NCBI GenBank assembly: GCA_947500575.1
Contig: CANMSI010000001.1
Coordinates: forward strand, 248,001-312,000
Direction: 5' to 3'
DNA length: 64,000 nucleotides
Source of the DNA: an uncultured Flavobacteriaceae bacterium
GTDB taxonomy: Bacteria > Bacteroidota > Bacteroidia > Flavobacteriales > Flavobacteriaceae
Below are positions 35,763 to 45,269 of the stretch, piece by piece. The translations under genes and the position numbers were made by a program. The notes under the pieces were generated by a model. The model had not been told where the DNA came from, did not search any database, and saw only the letters and a list, made by a program, of their open reading frames with translations. The stretch's first letter is position 1; each line of letters starts with the position of its first letter.

Positions 35763-36779
35763 ATGAATCAACCCAGAACATTTTTGGATAAGTTTTTCCT
35801 GATGATCAAGGGACTATGCATGGGAGCTGCTAACAAAGTACCGGGTGTTTCTGGAGGGATTGTGGCTTTTGTGGGAGGTTTTTACGAAGAGTTTATCTAT
35901 TCTCTTCAAAAAATAAATTTTAAAGCTTTCAAACTATTAGTAAACGGAAGATTTAAAAGTTTTTATAGATATATCAATGGATCTTTCCTGTCCCTGCTCA
36001 TCTTTGGTATGCTTGTAAGTTATTTTAGTGTTTCTAAAGTTTTGGATTACTTTTTAGAACGGAAAGAACTTTATGTCTGGGCGGCATTTTTTGGTATGAT
36101 TTTAGGCTCTATATATTATATAGGAAAAGGGTTTAAGCATTGGAATAAAAGAACAATTCCAATGGGAATTATAGGGCTGATTATCGGAATATCTATTAGT
36201 TTTTTAAGTCCGGCCAAGGAGAATGACAATTTAATATTTATTTTCTTCTGTGGAATGATCAGCGTTTCGGGAATGACGCTTCCAGGTTTATCTGGTTCCT
36301 TTATTCTTATTTTACTAGGCAATTATGTCTTGCTCTTAGTAGATTCTGTTAACGCACTCTACGATACATTTTCAGAAATTTTTCAAGGAGATTTTAGTTT
36401 CACTCAAAATGATGAACGACTTGGCACTTTAAAAATTTTGACGGTATTTACACTTGGTTCTGCAACTGGCTTAGTAACCTTATCACATTTATTAAGTTAC
36501 GTTTTAAAACATTATAAAAATAGTACTACAGCGGTAATTCTTGGTTTTATTACGGGTTCTCTGGGCGTTGTTTGGCCCTGGAAGCAGACTATTTTTAAAA
36601 CAGATCCTACAGGAAATCTATTATTAGATTCCAACGGGAATGGCATTATTATGAATTATAAGCGGTATTTACCAGATTTTGGTTATGCAGAAACTTGGTG
36701 GGCCATAGCCTCCATTATTTTAGGAATTACTATTTTACTTGGATTGGATTGGTATGGAAAAAATAGAAAGCTCAGCTAA
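35763..36779 (+). CDS. DUF368 (PopT-type) membrane protein, second copy
   Basis: A 338-residue paralogue of the preceding gene with the same two motifs: LCMGAANKVPGVSGGIVAFVGG and SGMTLPGLSGSFILILLGNY. It differs by AANKVPG in place of AELVPG and by an extra 30 or so polar residues around 200-225 (TFSEIFQGDFSFTQNDERLG). The ATG at 35763 is preferred to an in-frame TTG at 35754. The next gene, aroE, begins inside its last 26 bases. Two adjacent, diverged copies suggest different lipid carriers or hetero-oligomers. Confidence 0.92.
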   Translation: MNQPRTFLDKFFLMIKGLCMGAANKVPGVSGGIVAFVGGFYEEFIYSLQKINFKAFKLLVNGRFKSFYRYINGSFLSLLIFGMLVSYFSVSKVLDYFLERKELYVWAAFFGMILGSIYYIGKGFKHWNKRTIPMGIIGLIIGISISFLSPAKENDNLIFIFFCGMISVSGMTLPGLSGSFILILLGNYVLLLVDSVNALYDTFSEIFQGDFSFTQNDERLGTLKILTVFTLGSATGLVTLSHLLSYVLKHYKNSTTAVILGFITGSLGVVWPWKQTIFKTDPTGNLLLDSNGNGIIMNYKRYLPDFGYAETWWAIASIILGITILLGLDWYGKNRKLS

Positions 36780-37509
36780 TAGGTATGGATTGATAGGAAA
36801 GGATATAGCTTACTCCTTTTCTAAAGGGTATTTTAGTGAGAAATTTTCTAAGCTAGAATTAGGCGATTACTCCTATGAAAATTTTGATTTGCAAACAATA
36901 GAAGAGTTTGATGCGCTCCTGCATAACAATCCGAATTTAAAAGGATTAAATGTAACCATACCCTATAAAGAGAAAGTACAAACCTATCTCAGTGCCATTG
37001 ATGATGTTGCAGCTCAAATAGGTGCCGTAAATACAATTAAGTTCACAAAGAAAGGTCTTGTAGGTTATAATACAGATATCTATGGATTTCAAAAGTCTAT
37101 TGAACCCTTTTTAGAAAAGCAGCATCAAAAAGCATTGATTTTAGGAACGGGCGGGGCATCTAAAGCAATTGCCTTTGTCTTGGAATCTTTGCAAATACCA
37201 TATGTATTTGTTTCAAGGAAACCTCAAGAAAAGCAGTTGCACTATGAAGATTTGACAAAAGATATCCTTAAGGAACATCAAGTTATTGTGAATTGCACTC
37301 CCTTAGGAACCCATCCCAATATAGATGAAAAACCAAAAATTCCCTACCAGCATATAAATTCCCAACACATGCTCTTTGATTTAATCTACAACCCAGAAAA
37401 AACAACTTTTCTAAAAGAAGGAGAACTACAGGGAGCTACTATTTGTAATGGTTTAAGAATGCTAGAATTACAAGCGGAGAAGGCATGGGAAATATGGAAC
37501 AATGAGTAG
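36754..37509 (+). CDS. aroE: Shikimate dehydrogenase
   Basis: A 251-residue enzyme that reduces 3-dehydroshikimate with NADPH in chorismate synthesis. Seen: RYGLIGKDIAYSFSKGYF with the shikimate-binding Ser pair, the catalytic Lys in GLNVTIPYKEKV, GAVNTIKF, NTDIYGFQKSI with the catalytic Asp, the dinucleotide loop LGTGGASKAIAF and NGLRMLELQAEKAWEIW. The ATG at 36754 lies within the upstream DUF368 gene (26-base overlap), so expression is coupled. Confidence 0.96.
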   Translation: MEKIESSANRYGLIGKDIAYSFSKGYFSEKFSKLELGDYSYENFDLQTIEEFDALLHNNPNLKGLNVTIPYKEKVQTYLSAIDDVAAQIGAVNTIKFTKKGLVGYNTDIYGFQKSIEPFLEKQHQKALILGTGGASKAIAFVLESLQIPYVFVSRKPQEKQLHYEDLTKDILKEHQVIVNCTPLGTHPNIDEKPKIPYQHINSQHMLFDLIYNPEKTTFLKEGELQGATICNGLRMLELQAEKAWEIWNNE

Positions 37510-37543
37510 ATTTAGATAACAAATAACCCAATTACAACTCTTT

Positions 37544-37551
37544 TATATTTG
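37544..37551 (+). promoter_or_regulatory. Possible promoter -7 element before the DUF349 gene
   Basis: TATATTTG matches TAnnTTTG, 130 bases before the ATG at 37681, which would give a long leader. No -33 TTG is seen. The 171-base gap shows nothing else clear. Confidence 0.3.
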
Positions 37552-37680
37552 GAGAACCGATGTCTTTTAAATGGATATAGATTGGATTTGCAAAAAAGAA
37601 GTTTCATTCACTTTGGTTTTAGCCCTTGTTGTTAGTATATTAGGATAGAAATCCAAAGAAAAATCTCTAAAATACTGAAG

Positions 37681-39792
37681 ATGTTGGAAGATAAAGACGA
37701 GCAACTACAAGAAAACGTAGGGGATACTAAAGAATCAGAAACTACCGAAACAGAAATTGATTCGGAGAAAACCACTGAACTAGAACCAGAAAGCACGGAA
37801 GAAGCTAAAGAAACTGCTGTAACTCCTGAGGCAGAGACGCCCTCTGAAACAGAGGCTGTTACTGCCGAAAAAGAAACTCCAGAGACGGAAGTGTCTCATG
37901 CAAAGGAAGAAACTACGGAAACCACATCAGAAGCTGTAGATGGTGCTGTGCATGATGAAATTGATGAATCTAATGCCGAAGATGCCGAAGACACAGACAA
38001 TCATCATAGACATCAAATCCCTGTCCTAGATTACCATGCCATGTCCATGGAGAATTTGGTAGGGGAATTACAAAAGCTTGTACGAAATGAAAAAGTACAA
38101 GCAATTAAAAAGCATGTAGATGACATTAAATCTGAGTTTGATTTAAAGTTTCAAGATTTTTTAGAGCATAAAAAGGAAGAATTTGTTAGTAATGGAGGGA
38201 ATGAAATTGATTTTCGATATAATTCAGTCACTAAAAGACAATTCAATGAAGTCTTCTCAGAATATAGAGAAAAGCGAGATCAGTATTATAAAAGTCTAGA
38301 GCAAAACCTTAAAGTCAATCTTACAAAACGATTAGAAATCATTAATGAATTAAAAGGATTGGTTAATGTAGAAGAAGATATCAATACCACTTATAAAAAT
38401 TTTAAAAACCTGCAAGAGCAATGGCGTAATGCTGGACCCATTCCTAGAGTAAATTATAATGATGTATGGAGAACCTATCATCATCATATTGAGATTTTTT
38501 ATGACTTCTTACACCTCAATAGAGAATTAAGAGATCTTGATTTTAAGCATAATTTAGAGGAAAAAATTAAGATTATTGAGCGTGCAGAGGCATTAGCAGA
38601 GGAAACTGATCTAAATAAAGCATTTCGGGAATTGCAGACCTTGCATAAAATATGGAAAGAGGATATTGGTCCTGTAGGAAAAGATCATAGGGAAGCTATT
38701 TGGGAGCGTTTCAGCAATGCAACGAAAGCGATGCATCAAAAACGGCAAGAGCATTACAAAGAACTTGATCAGGTTTATGAAAAAAATCTAGAGAAGAAGA
38801 ATGAAATTATAGCTGCTATTCAAGTCATAAATAGCGATGTTGCAAATAATCATAGAGCTCTTCAGCAGCAAATCAAGGAAATTGAAGCATTAAGAGAATC
38901 CTTTTTTAAAGCAGGGAAAGTACCTCAAAAAGCAAATGAAAAAACTTGGGCTAGCTTCAAAGAAGCGGTAAGAGGATTTAACCGCAATAAAAATGCCTAT
39001 TACAAAGATTTAAAAAAGGGGCAGCAAGACAATCTAGATAAGAAACGTGCCCTCTTAAATCTAGCCATTTCCTTAAAGGACTCAGAAGATTGGGATACTA
39101 CAACCCCAGAAATGAAACGCATACAAAACGAGTGGAAATCAATAGGACATGTCCCTAGAAAATACTCGGATAAAATTTGGAGCGAATTTAAAGCCGCTTG
39201 CAACCACTATTTTGATCGATTACACTCCTTAAAAAATGCAGCAAATAAAGAAGAATATGCCAATTTTGAAAAGAAAAACGCTTGTTTAGATAATTTAAAG
39301 AAGTTTCAATTAACGGGAGAACAACAAAAAGATGTCGCTAGCATCAAAGAATTTATTTCGGAATGGAAACAGATTGGAAGAGTTCCCTTTAATAAGAAAC
39401 ATATCAATACCAAGTTCAATAAAATCCTGGATGCATTATTCAAAAAATTGAATATTAGTAGGCAAGAATCAGAGCTGCTAAAATATGGTGATAAGATTCA
39501 ATCCTTGGCAAAAGCAGATAATGAACGTGCTATCTCTAACGAACGAACGTTTATTCGAAGAAAAATACAAGAAAGTAAAAATGAGATTCGTCAGTTAGAA
39601 AACAATCTTCAATTTTTCTCAAATGCATCTGAAGACAATCCATTGGTAAAAGAAGTAATTAAAAATATAGACAACCATAAGGATGCGCTTGCCACATGGA
39701 CCGCAAAGCTAAAGAAGTTAAATATTATGGAGAACGATCTTTATAGAGAAGCTGAAAATAAAGAGGTTAGTTCCAATGAAGAAGAAGAATAG
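37681..39792 (+). CDS. DUF349 repeat protein with acidic N-terminus
   Basis: A 703-residue protein. Residues 1-110 are extremely rich in Glu, Thr and Ala and likely disordered. The rest is helical with five DUF349-type repeats, each carrying a W-x-x-x-G-x-V/I-P core: EQWRNAGPIPRVNYNDVW, KIWKEDIGPVGKDHREAIW, ESFFKAGKVPQKANEKTW, NEWKSIGHVPRKYSDKIW and SEWKQIGRVPFNKKH. A coiled-coil tail ends in an acidic run. No signal peptide or membrane segment. The family function is unknown to me; a scaffold or nucleic-acid-associated role is only a guess. Confidence 0.88.
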   Translation: MLEDKDEQLQENVGDTKESETTETEIDSEKTTELEPESTEEAKETAVTPEAETPSETEAVTAEKETPETEVSHAKEETTETTSEAVDGAVHDEIDESNAEDAEDTDNHHRHQIPVLDYHAMSMENLVGELQKLVRNEKVQAIKKHVDDIKSEFDLKFQDFLEHKKEEFVSNGGNEIDFRYNSVTKRQFNEVFSEYREKRDQYYKSLEQNLKVNLTKRLEIINELKGLVNVEEDINTTYKNFKNLQEQWRNAGPIPRVNYNDVWRTYHHHIEIFYDFLHLNRELRDLDFKHNLEEKIKIIERAEALAEETDLNKAFRELQTLHKIWKEDIGPVGKDHREAIWERFSNATKAMHQKRQEHYKELDQVYEKNLEKKNEIIAAIQVINSDVANNHRALQQQIKEIEALRESFFKAGKVPQKANEKTWASFKEAVRGFNRNKNAYYKDLKKGQQDNLDKKRALLNLAISLKDSEDWDTTTPEMKRIQNEWKSIGHVPRKYSDKIWSEFKAACNHYFDRLHSLKNAANKEEYANFEKKNACLDNLKKFQLTGEQQKDVASIKEFISEWKQIGRVPFNKKHINTKFNKILDALFKKLNISRQESELLKYGDKIQSLAKADNERAISNERTFIRRKIQESKNEIRQLENNLQFFSNASEDNPLVKEVIKNIDNHKDALATWTAKLKKLNIMENDLYREAENKEVSSNEEEE

Positions 39793-39860
39793 AAATTCTT
39801 TATACCTCAACAATCCACCTTCATACAGTTTTAACGAAATGCAGTCATAGTGCTTTATAT

Positions 39861-39868
39861 TAATTTTG
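39861..39868 (+). promoter_or_regulatory. Promoter -7 element before the pseudouridine synthase gene
   Basis: TAATTTTG, perfect to TAnnTTTG, 32 bases before the ATG at 39901. Confidence 0.4.
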
Positions 39869-39900
39869 ACCACAGCTACGATTTATAGCGATTCCGAAGA

Positions 39901-40635
39901 ATGAAGGAAGAACAGAGTATAAGGATTAACAAGTATTTAAGCGAAGTAGGATATTGCTCTCGAAGAGCGGCCGATAAGCTGATAGAGGAAGGACGTGTTA
40001 CTATTAATGGAAAAGTACCAGAGAAAGGTACGAAAATCACTCCAGGAGATGAAGTTAGAGTGGATGGGGAGCAAATAACAAAACCCGAAAAAAAATCCGT
40101 CTATTTGGCCTTTAACAAACCTATTGGCATTGTGTGCACTACAGACACGAAAGTAGAAAAAAACAATATCATTGATTTCATCAACTACCCAGAACGTATT
40201 TTTCCTATTGGAAGGCTAGATAAACCAAGTGAGGGTCTTATTTTTTTAACAAATGATGGAGACATTGTCAATAAAATATTGAGAGCAAGAAATCAGCATG
40301 AAAAGGAGTATATCGTTACAGTGAATAAACCCATTAGTTCTGAATTTATTCAAAAAATGGGAAATGGAGTTCCTATTTTAGATACGATCACAAGGAAATG
40401 TAAAGTAACTCAACTAAGCAAGTACCAATTCAAAATTGTTCTCACACAGGGACTCAATCGTCAAATACGAAGAATGAGCGAATATTTGGGTTACCGGGTT
40501 ACCAAATTAAAACGTATTCGGATTATGAATATTGATCTTGATATTCCAGTTGGAAAATGGCGTGACCTTACCCCATCTGAATTAATAGAAATTAATAGAC
40601 TCGTAGCACGCTCTTCCAAAACCCATGATTTTTAA
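39901..40635 (+). CDS. RsuA/RluF-family pseudouridine synthase
   Basis: A 244-residue protein: an S4 RNA-binding domain (about 6-60: [30 protein letters not shown]) and a catalytic domain with the conserved Asp in [20 protein letters not shown]. Also seen: [12 protein letters not shown] and [18 protein letters not shown]. It isomerises uridine to pseudouridine in 23S rRNA or a tRNA; by resemblance the RluF type (position 2604) is most likely. No operon partner. Confidence 0.92.
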   Translation: MKEEQSIRINKYLSEVGYCSRRAADKLIEEGRVTINGKVPEKGTKITPGDEVRVDGEQITKPEKKSVYLAFNKPIGIVCTTDTKVEKNNIIDFINYPERIFPIGRLDKPSEGLIFLTNDGDIVNKILRARNQHEKEYIVTVNKPISSEFIQKMGNGVPILDTITRKCKVTQLSKYQFKIVLTQGLNRQIRRMSEYLGYRVTKLKRIRIMNIDLDIPVGKWRDLTPSELIEINRLVARSSKTHDF

Positions 40636-40703
40636 AACTTGGAAGAATTATAGCTATTAGTGTAAATGCCTACACAAAGAGACATATAAAACAAGGGGTA
40701 ACT

Positions 40704-40711
40704 TATCTTTG
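40704..40711 (+). promoter_or_regulatory. Promoter -7 element of the AraC-type regulator gene
   Basis: TATCTTTG, perfect to TAnnTTTG, 19 bases before the ATG at 40731. Confidence 0.5.
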
Positions 40712-40730
40712 ATATATATAGTGTTTAGGT

Positions 40731-41837
40731 ATGGATCCAATAATTATTCTGTTTCTATTTTTTTCACTTTTAGGCGTACTTTTAGCTTTTCTTTTTTTCT
40801 TTAAAAAAAAGGGGAATCGTTTGGCTAATACCCTCTTGGGAATTTACACCTTCCTATTCGCTGCAGAATTATTGAACAATTCCCTGCGTTGGTCAGGTGA
40901 GATTAAAACAGCTACGTTTGTACATTTTAATCTTATACACTTTACTGGCTGGCTCATATACGGTCCGTTGGTTTTTATATATGTACGTTCCGTTGTTAAG
41001 GAGCGAGGATTGAAATTAACCGATCTTTTATTTTTAATACCCCCTTTCCTACTATTTGTTCTATTATTTCCTTTTTACCGCCTACCCACTGCGAAAAAAC
41101 TAGCGGTAGTTCAAAACAATACGATCTTTGAGTATGCCACCTTCCCATATGGAAGTATTTGGATCATTATACTCATTATGCTATTTTATGCATTCTACAC
41201 GTATTTTACTTTTTGGAAAGATAGGCGTATTGGTGTGCGTGAAAATGTATGGTTAAAATGGTTTGTTGGCTGCTACTTAGCCTATGTTTTGTTATTTGCT
41301 AGCTATATATTTCTAACATGGTTTCGATTTATGGACCCCAAATACGATTATTTTGTAGATGTGGTTATTGTTCTTTTCATTGGTTTATTAGCATTTTTTG
41401 GATTTGTACAGCCTGAAGTTTTTGAAGGCAAAACTTTAAAGGATGTGATTCCCTTTGTTAAGTATCGAAAAACAGGTTTATCTAAAGCGCTTTCCAAAGA
41501 AATGAAGGAAAAATTACTAACCATTATGGTAGAACAAAAGCCATATTTGAATAATGAACTTAGACTAAATGATCTTTCAGAATCACTAAATCTATCTAGA
41601 AATCATACCTCACAGATTATCAATGAACATTTCAATTGTTCTTTTTTCGATTTTATTAATCAATATCGTGTAGCAGAAGCAAAAACTTTGCTTTTAGACA
41701 GCACAGAAAATGGTAGTACCATTACTCAAATAGCATATGATGTGGGATTCAATAATAGGGCCTCCTTCTATAAGGCTTTCAAAAAATTTACTGATCGTAG
41801 CCCTAGTGATCATATCAAGCAAATAAAAGCCTCCTAG
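40731..41837 (+). CDS. Membrane-bound AraC-family transcription factor
   Basis: A 368-residue protein. Residues 1-235 hold seven hydrophobic segments (first: IIILFLFFSLLGVLLAFLFFF). The cytoplasmic C-terminus carries an AraC double helix-turn-helix at about 265-365: LNDLSESLNLSRNHTSQIIN and the family signature TQIAYDVGFNNRASFYKAFKKFTDRSPSDH. A seven-helix sensor fused to AraC is common in Bacteroidetes and senses an unknown cue. The next gene is an M23 peptidase lipoprotein, 99 bases on; regulation of it is possible but unproved. Confidence 0.92.
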   Translation: MDPIIILFLFFSLLGVLLAFLFFFKKKGNRLANTLLGIYTFLFAAELLNNSLRWSGEIKTATFVHFNLIHFTGWLIYGPLVFIYVRSVVKERGLKLTDLLFLIPPFLLFVLLFPFYRLPTAKKLAVVQNNTIFEYATFPYGSIWIIILIMLFYAFYTYFTFWKDRRIGVRENVWLKWFVGCYLAYVLLFASYIFLTWFRFMDPKYDYFVDVVIVLFIGLLAFFGFVQPEVFEGKTLKDVIPFVKYRKTGLSKALSKEMKEKLLTIMVEQKPYLNNELRLNDLSESLNLSRNHTSQIINEHFNCSFFDFINQYRVAEAKTLLLDSTENGSTITQIAYDVGFNNRASFYKAFKKFTDRSPSDHIKQIKAS

Positions 41838-41936
41838 CACTACGCTAAAATTGTAAAGGTTTATAAGGAGAGACATCTTCTCTAGAATTTACAGCTACAT
41901 TTACTTTATTAAGAACTAAACTCCCTTTAATTATTA

Positions 41937-42587
41937 ATGAAACCATTACAATCCAATAGTAAACGCTTTTTCCTTTGGGTAATTATCTCGCTTATGGCGG
42001 GGTGTACGAATCAAAAAGAGATCGCAGAGCAAATAGAAAGTCTATTGTTAGAAGGACCTATGGCCATTGGCTGTCCAAATACCAAGTACAATGCATGGGA
42101 AACTTCTGAATACATACTTCCTTATCCGGTGGGGAAAACATATACTGTGAACCTTGCGCATTGTGGAGGGTCGTACCATAGCGAAGGGATGCCAGACCAA
42201 TATGCCATTGATTTTGACATGCTCATTGGAGAACAAGTGACTGCAGCCAGAAGTGGAACGGTAATCTATGTGGAAGAATCTGGAACCGATGGCGGATTCC
42301 CAAACAATCTTGTTGGTATTGAACATAGTGATGGAACCATTGCTTATTATATGCACCTCACCAAGGGAGGTGCCTTAGTAGAAGTGGGTTTTTCTGTAGC
42401 ACAAGGAGATATTATAGGTCTCAGTGGAAATACTGGACTAGCCGGGTATGCACATTTACATTTTGTAGTTACAGAGCCTCCTGGCACATGGCCCTATGTT
42501 TCCATTCCCACTACTTTTAGGAATACTTTATCCAATGAGAGAAGCTTGGCATTTGGAATTAAATACACAGCCTATCCTTTTGAATAA
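41937..42587 (+). CDS. M23 (LytM-like) metallopeptidase lipoprotein
   Basis: A 216-residue lipoprotein (signal RFFLWVIISLMAGC). The M23 zinc site is complete: GGSYHSEGMPDQYAIDFDM with His and Asp, then GLAGYAHLHFVVTEPPG with the H-x-H motif. Such enzymes cut peptide cross-links in peptidoglycan. It differs from classic LytM by the QYAIDFDM form seen in other secreted members. Likely periplasmic or outer-membrane bound. Monocistronic. Confidence 0.9.
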   Translation: MKPLQSNSKRFFLWVIISLMAGCTNQKEIAEQIESLLLEGPMAIGCPNTKYNAWETSEYILPYPVGKTYTVNLAHCGGSYHSEGMPDQYAIDFDMLIGEQVTAARSGTVIYVEESGTDGGFPNNLVGIEHSDGTIAYYMHLTKGGALVEVGFSVAQGDIIGLSGNTGLAGYAHLHFVVTEPPGTWPYVSIPTTFRNTLSNERSLAFGIKYTAYPFE

Positions 42588-42717
42588 AAAAACACGGTTT
42601 TCTTTGTAAAAAACAATAAAAAAGAACGACCAAGACATATCATTTAACTCAATTATATTAGATAAGATTAACGAAATAAGAACCTTATTTGATTAAAAAT
42701 CATTAACTTAGAAAAGA

Positions 42718-42735
42718 ACTTTGGTTTACCAAAGT
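42718..42735. promoter_or_regulatory. Inverted repeat upstream of the carboxypeptidase-regulatory-like gene
   Basis: ACTTTGG-TTTA-CCAAAGT, seven-base arms around four bases, 22 bases before the ATG at 42758. It could be an operator or a leader hairpin. The 170-base gap shows nothing else I can name. Confidence 0.3.
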
Positions 42736-42757
42736 ATCAATTAAAAAACATCCAATC

Positions 42758-44095
42758 ATGATTCAATATTCCATACGTCGCTTCGCAAAAAATTTAATAC
42801 CCCTTTTGGGAATACTTTTATTTACGGCTTTTCCAAGTTCGGTAAATGCAGCACCATTACTTCAAGATGGCACAACACAAACAACACAGGGTTCTAATCA
42901 ATACCGAGGAGAGGTTATGGATAGCAAAACCAAGAAACCCCTAGTTTTTGCAACCTTATCCTTAGAGGGTACCAATATTAGTACAGTCACAAACACAGAA
43001 GGTGAATTTTTACTTAAAATTCCTAAATCCATACAAGAAGGTAATGTGATGATTTCCTTTTTAGGTTACAAAACAAAACTGGTAGCATTGAATCAATTAA
43101 AAGAAGAAAACAATAAAATTGCTTTAGAGATTTCAGTGACAGAATTATCAGAAGTTAATATTAGTGTTCCTCAGAATGCAGAAGAGTTGGTACGAGAGAC
43201 ATTAAATAGAAGAGGTGAAAATTACTTTAATGACCCTACTGTAATGACGGCCTTCTACAGAGAAACTATTAAAAAAAGAAAACGGAATGTATCACTTTCC
43301 GAAGCTGTGGTGAATATTTACAAAACACCGTACGATTCCAAAAAGAGAGATGCTGTTAAATTATACAAAGCAAGAAAAAGTACTGATTACAGAAAATTAG
43401 ATACAGTGGCATTGAAACTTCAAGGAGGGCCCTTCAATGCCCTGTTTGTAGATATAATGAAATACCCAGAATATATTTTCGCTACGGAGTATATATCTGA
43501 TTATGTCTTTAGTTTTGCAAGATCTACGCGTATCAATGATCGTCTTATTTATGTTGTAAATTTTGAACAACGAGCAGATATAGAAGATCCGCTGTATAAA
43601 GGAAAACTATATATTGATGCAGAAAATAAAATTCTTACTAGTGCTATTTATTCTTTAAACATTATTGATAGAGAGAAAGCAAGTAGGCTATTTGTTCGAA
43701 GAAAACCTAAGAATGCATCCGTGTATCCAACAGAGGTAGCGTATAGAGTGGACTACAGAGAGAAAAATGGCAGATGGTATTACGGTTACAGTAACGTTCT
43801 TTTAGAATTTAAGGTAAACTGGGATAAGAAACTCTTTAATTCTATCTACAGCATGACCTGTGAAATGGCTGTGACGGATTGGGAAAAGAACATAGAAGAC
43901 GATACACCGAAATTTAGAGATCGACTAAAATCATCTATTATTCTAAGTGATGAAGCTATTGGTTTTTCAGATCCTGATTTTTGGGGTGAGTATAATATTA
44001 TAGAACCAGAAAAATCAATAGAATCAGCCATAAAGAAAATTCAGCGGCAACTAAAACGTTCTAAGTCAGCAGGGAATGGCACTTCTATTCCTTAA
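42758..44095 (+). CDS. Carboxypeptidase-regulatory-like domain protein, exported
   Basis: A 445-residue protein with a signal peptide (residues about 1-33, ending PSSVNAAP). Residues about 48-130 form a CarboxypepD_reg-like beta-sandwich: YRGEVMDSKTKKPLVFATLSL and GTNISTVTNTEGEFLLKIP, as seen at the start of SusC-type receptors. The rest (FYRETIKKRKRNVSLSEAVVNIYK onward) matches proteins I recall as conserved in Bacteroidetes, without a barrel. Likely periplasmic or outer-membrane attached. Function unknown. Terminated at 44120. Confidence 0.82.
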   Translation: MIQYSIRRFAKNLIPLLGILLFTAFPSSVNAAPLLQDGTTQTTQGSNQYRGEVMDSKTKKPLVFATLSLEGTNISTVTNTEGEFLLKIPKSIQEGNVMISFLGYKTKLVALNQLKEENNKIALEISVTELSEVNISVPQNAEELVRETLNRRGENYFNDPTVMTAFYRETIKKRKRNVSLSEAVVNIYKTPYDSKKRDAVKLYKARKSTDYRKLDTVALKLQGGPFNALFVDIMKYPEYIFATEYISDYVFSFARSTRINDRLIYVVNFEQRADIEDPLYKGKLYIDAENKILTSAIYSLNIIDREKASRLFVRRKPKNASVYPTEVAYRVDYREKNGRWYYGYSNVLLEFKVNWDKKLFNSIYSMTCEMAVTDWEKNIEDDTPKFRDRLKSSIILSDEAIGFSDPDFWGEYNIIEPEKSIESAIKKIQRQLKRSKSAGNGTSIP

Positions 44096-44119
44096 TAGAA
44101 AACAATACCATTGTATGAT

Positions 44120-44150
44120 AAAACTGGTCTTTTAAAGACCAGTTTTTTTT
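44120..44150 (+). terminator. Rho-independent terminator
   Basis: AAACTGGTCT / AGACCAGTTT stem with a five-base loop and eight T, 24 bases after the stop codon. Confidence 0.85.
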
Positions 44151-44216
44151 ATTTCACGGCTTCACTATCTCTTTGTTTTTTTGATTAACTTGAAGTGTTT
44201 ATTTAAAAATGCTTCC

Positions 44217-45269
44217 ATGCTACACCGCAGAAAATTCATTGGAACAGCACTTGGTGCAACCTTAGCTAGTATGCTTCCAATGGCATCAAAAGGGCAAAAA
44301 ATGGTCACTTCAAGTACCAATATCATAAGGCCAAAACGTTTAAAAAAAGGAGATACCATAGGATTAGTTGCGCCAGGTTATGCCATTACCGAAGAAATTC
44401 TGGAAGAGGCAAAAACCACATTAAAAAGCATGGGGTTTGTACCCTATCATACTAATCGAATTCTATGGAGACATGGATATTTTAGTAATACGGATATAGA
44501 GCGTGCTCGGGATTTTAATGAGCTCATCTTAAATCCTGAAATAGATGGTATTTTATGTGCTCGAGGAGGTTATGGTTGTACACGAATTATGGATCTTATC
44601 GATTATAAAGCTATCAAGCAGCATCCAAAGGCAGTAATCGGTTTTAGCGATATTACTGCCCTCTTGAATGGTATTCATCAAGAAACAGGACTCATCACTT
44701 TTCATGGGCCAGTTGGTAGTACCATAAATAATGCCTTCAGTACTGATCAATTCCAGAGAATCTTAATGCATCCTTCTAAAAATTTAATGCTAAAAAATGC
44801 GGACATCACTACTATTCCTCAAAATGAGAATCCTGAATATGAGCGCTATACCATCACTGCTGGAAGTGCTAAGGGTGTCTTAGTAGGAGGAAGCCTAACG
44901 CTAATTAACGCGCTCATTGGCACTCCACATGAGATTGATTTTACGGATACTATTGTCTGTATTGAAGATGTAGAAGAGGCGCCATATCGCATAGATAGAA
45001 TGCTTACGCAACTCATAGCTGGCACCACTTTTTCAAAAGCCGCTGGTATTGTTTTTGGAGTATGTGCTGGGTGCAATAGTTCTACTAACCCAAATTCTTT
45101 CACCTTAAAAGAAGTCATCTTAGACAGAATTAGTCCTTTAAAAATCCCGGCAATCTATGGAATGAGTTTTGGGCATATAGATCAAAATTTTACATTCCCA
45201 ATTGGTATAAAAGCACATTTAGACGCTAATCAGATGAGTCTGCAATTAGTCCAAAACCCCGTATTATAA
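44217..45269 (+). CDS. LD-carboxypeptidase (S66), Tat-type signal
   Basis: A 350-residue S66 peptidase. The N-terminus LHRRKFIGTALGATLASML has the twin-arginine pattern RRxF, so export by Tat is likely; tatC is in the window (51184). Catalytic Ser144 lies in GFSDITAL; the conserved Glu (CIEDVEEAPYRIDRML) and His (FGHIDQNFTFPIG) follow, as does ARGGYGCTRIMDLIDY. It trims the terminal D-Ala from murein tetrapeptides. The frame extends to a TTG at 44181, but the ATG at 44217 starts a proper signal and is preferred. Confidence 0.92.
   Translation: MLHRRKFIGTALGATLASMLPMASKGQKMVTSSTNIIRPKRLKKGDTIGLVAPGYAITEEILEEAKTTLKSMGFVPYHTNRILWRHGYFSNTDIERARDFNELILNPEIDGILCARGGYGCTRIMDLIDYKAIKQHPKAVIGFSDITALLNGIHQETGLITFHGPVGSTINNAFSTDQFQRILMHPSKNLMLKNADITTIPQNENPEYERYTITAGSAKGVLVGGSLTLINALIGTPHEIDFTDTIVCIEDVEEAPYRIDRMLTQLIAGTTFSKAAGIVFGVCAGCNSSTNPNSFTLKEVILDRISPLKIPAIYGMSFGHIDQNFTFPIGIKAHLDANQMSLQLVQNPVL

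Noticed and set aside
44181-44216. TTG start extending the LD-carboxypeptidase by twelve codons
   Set aside because: The ATG at 44217 places the twin-arginine motif at the N-terminus, as expected for an exported protein.
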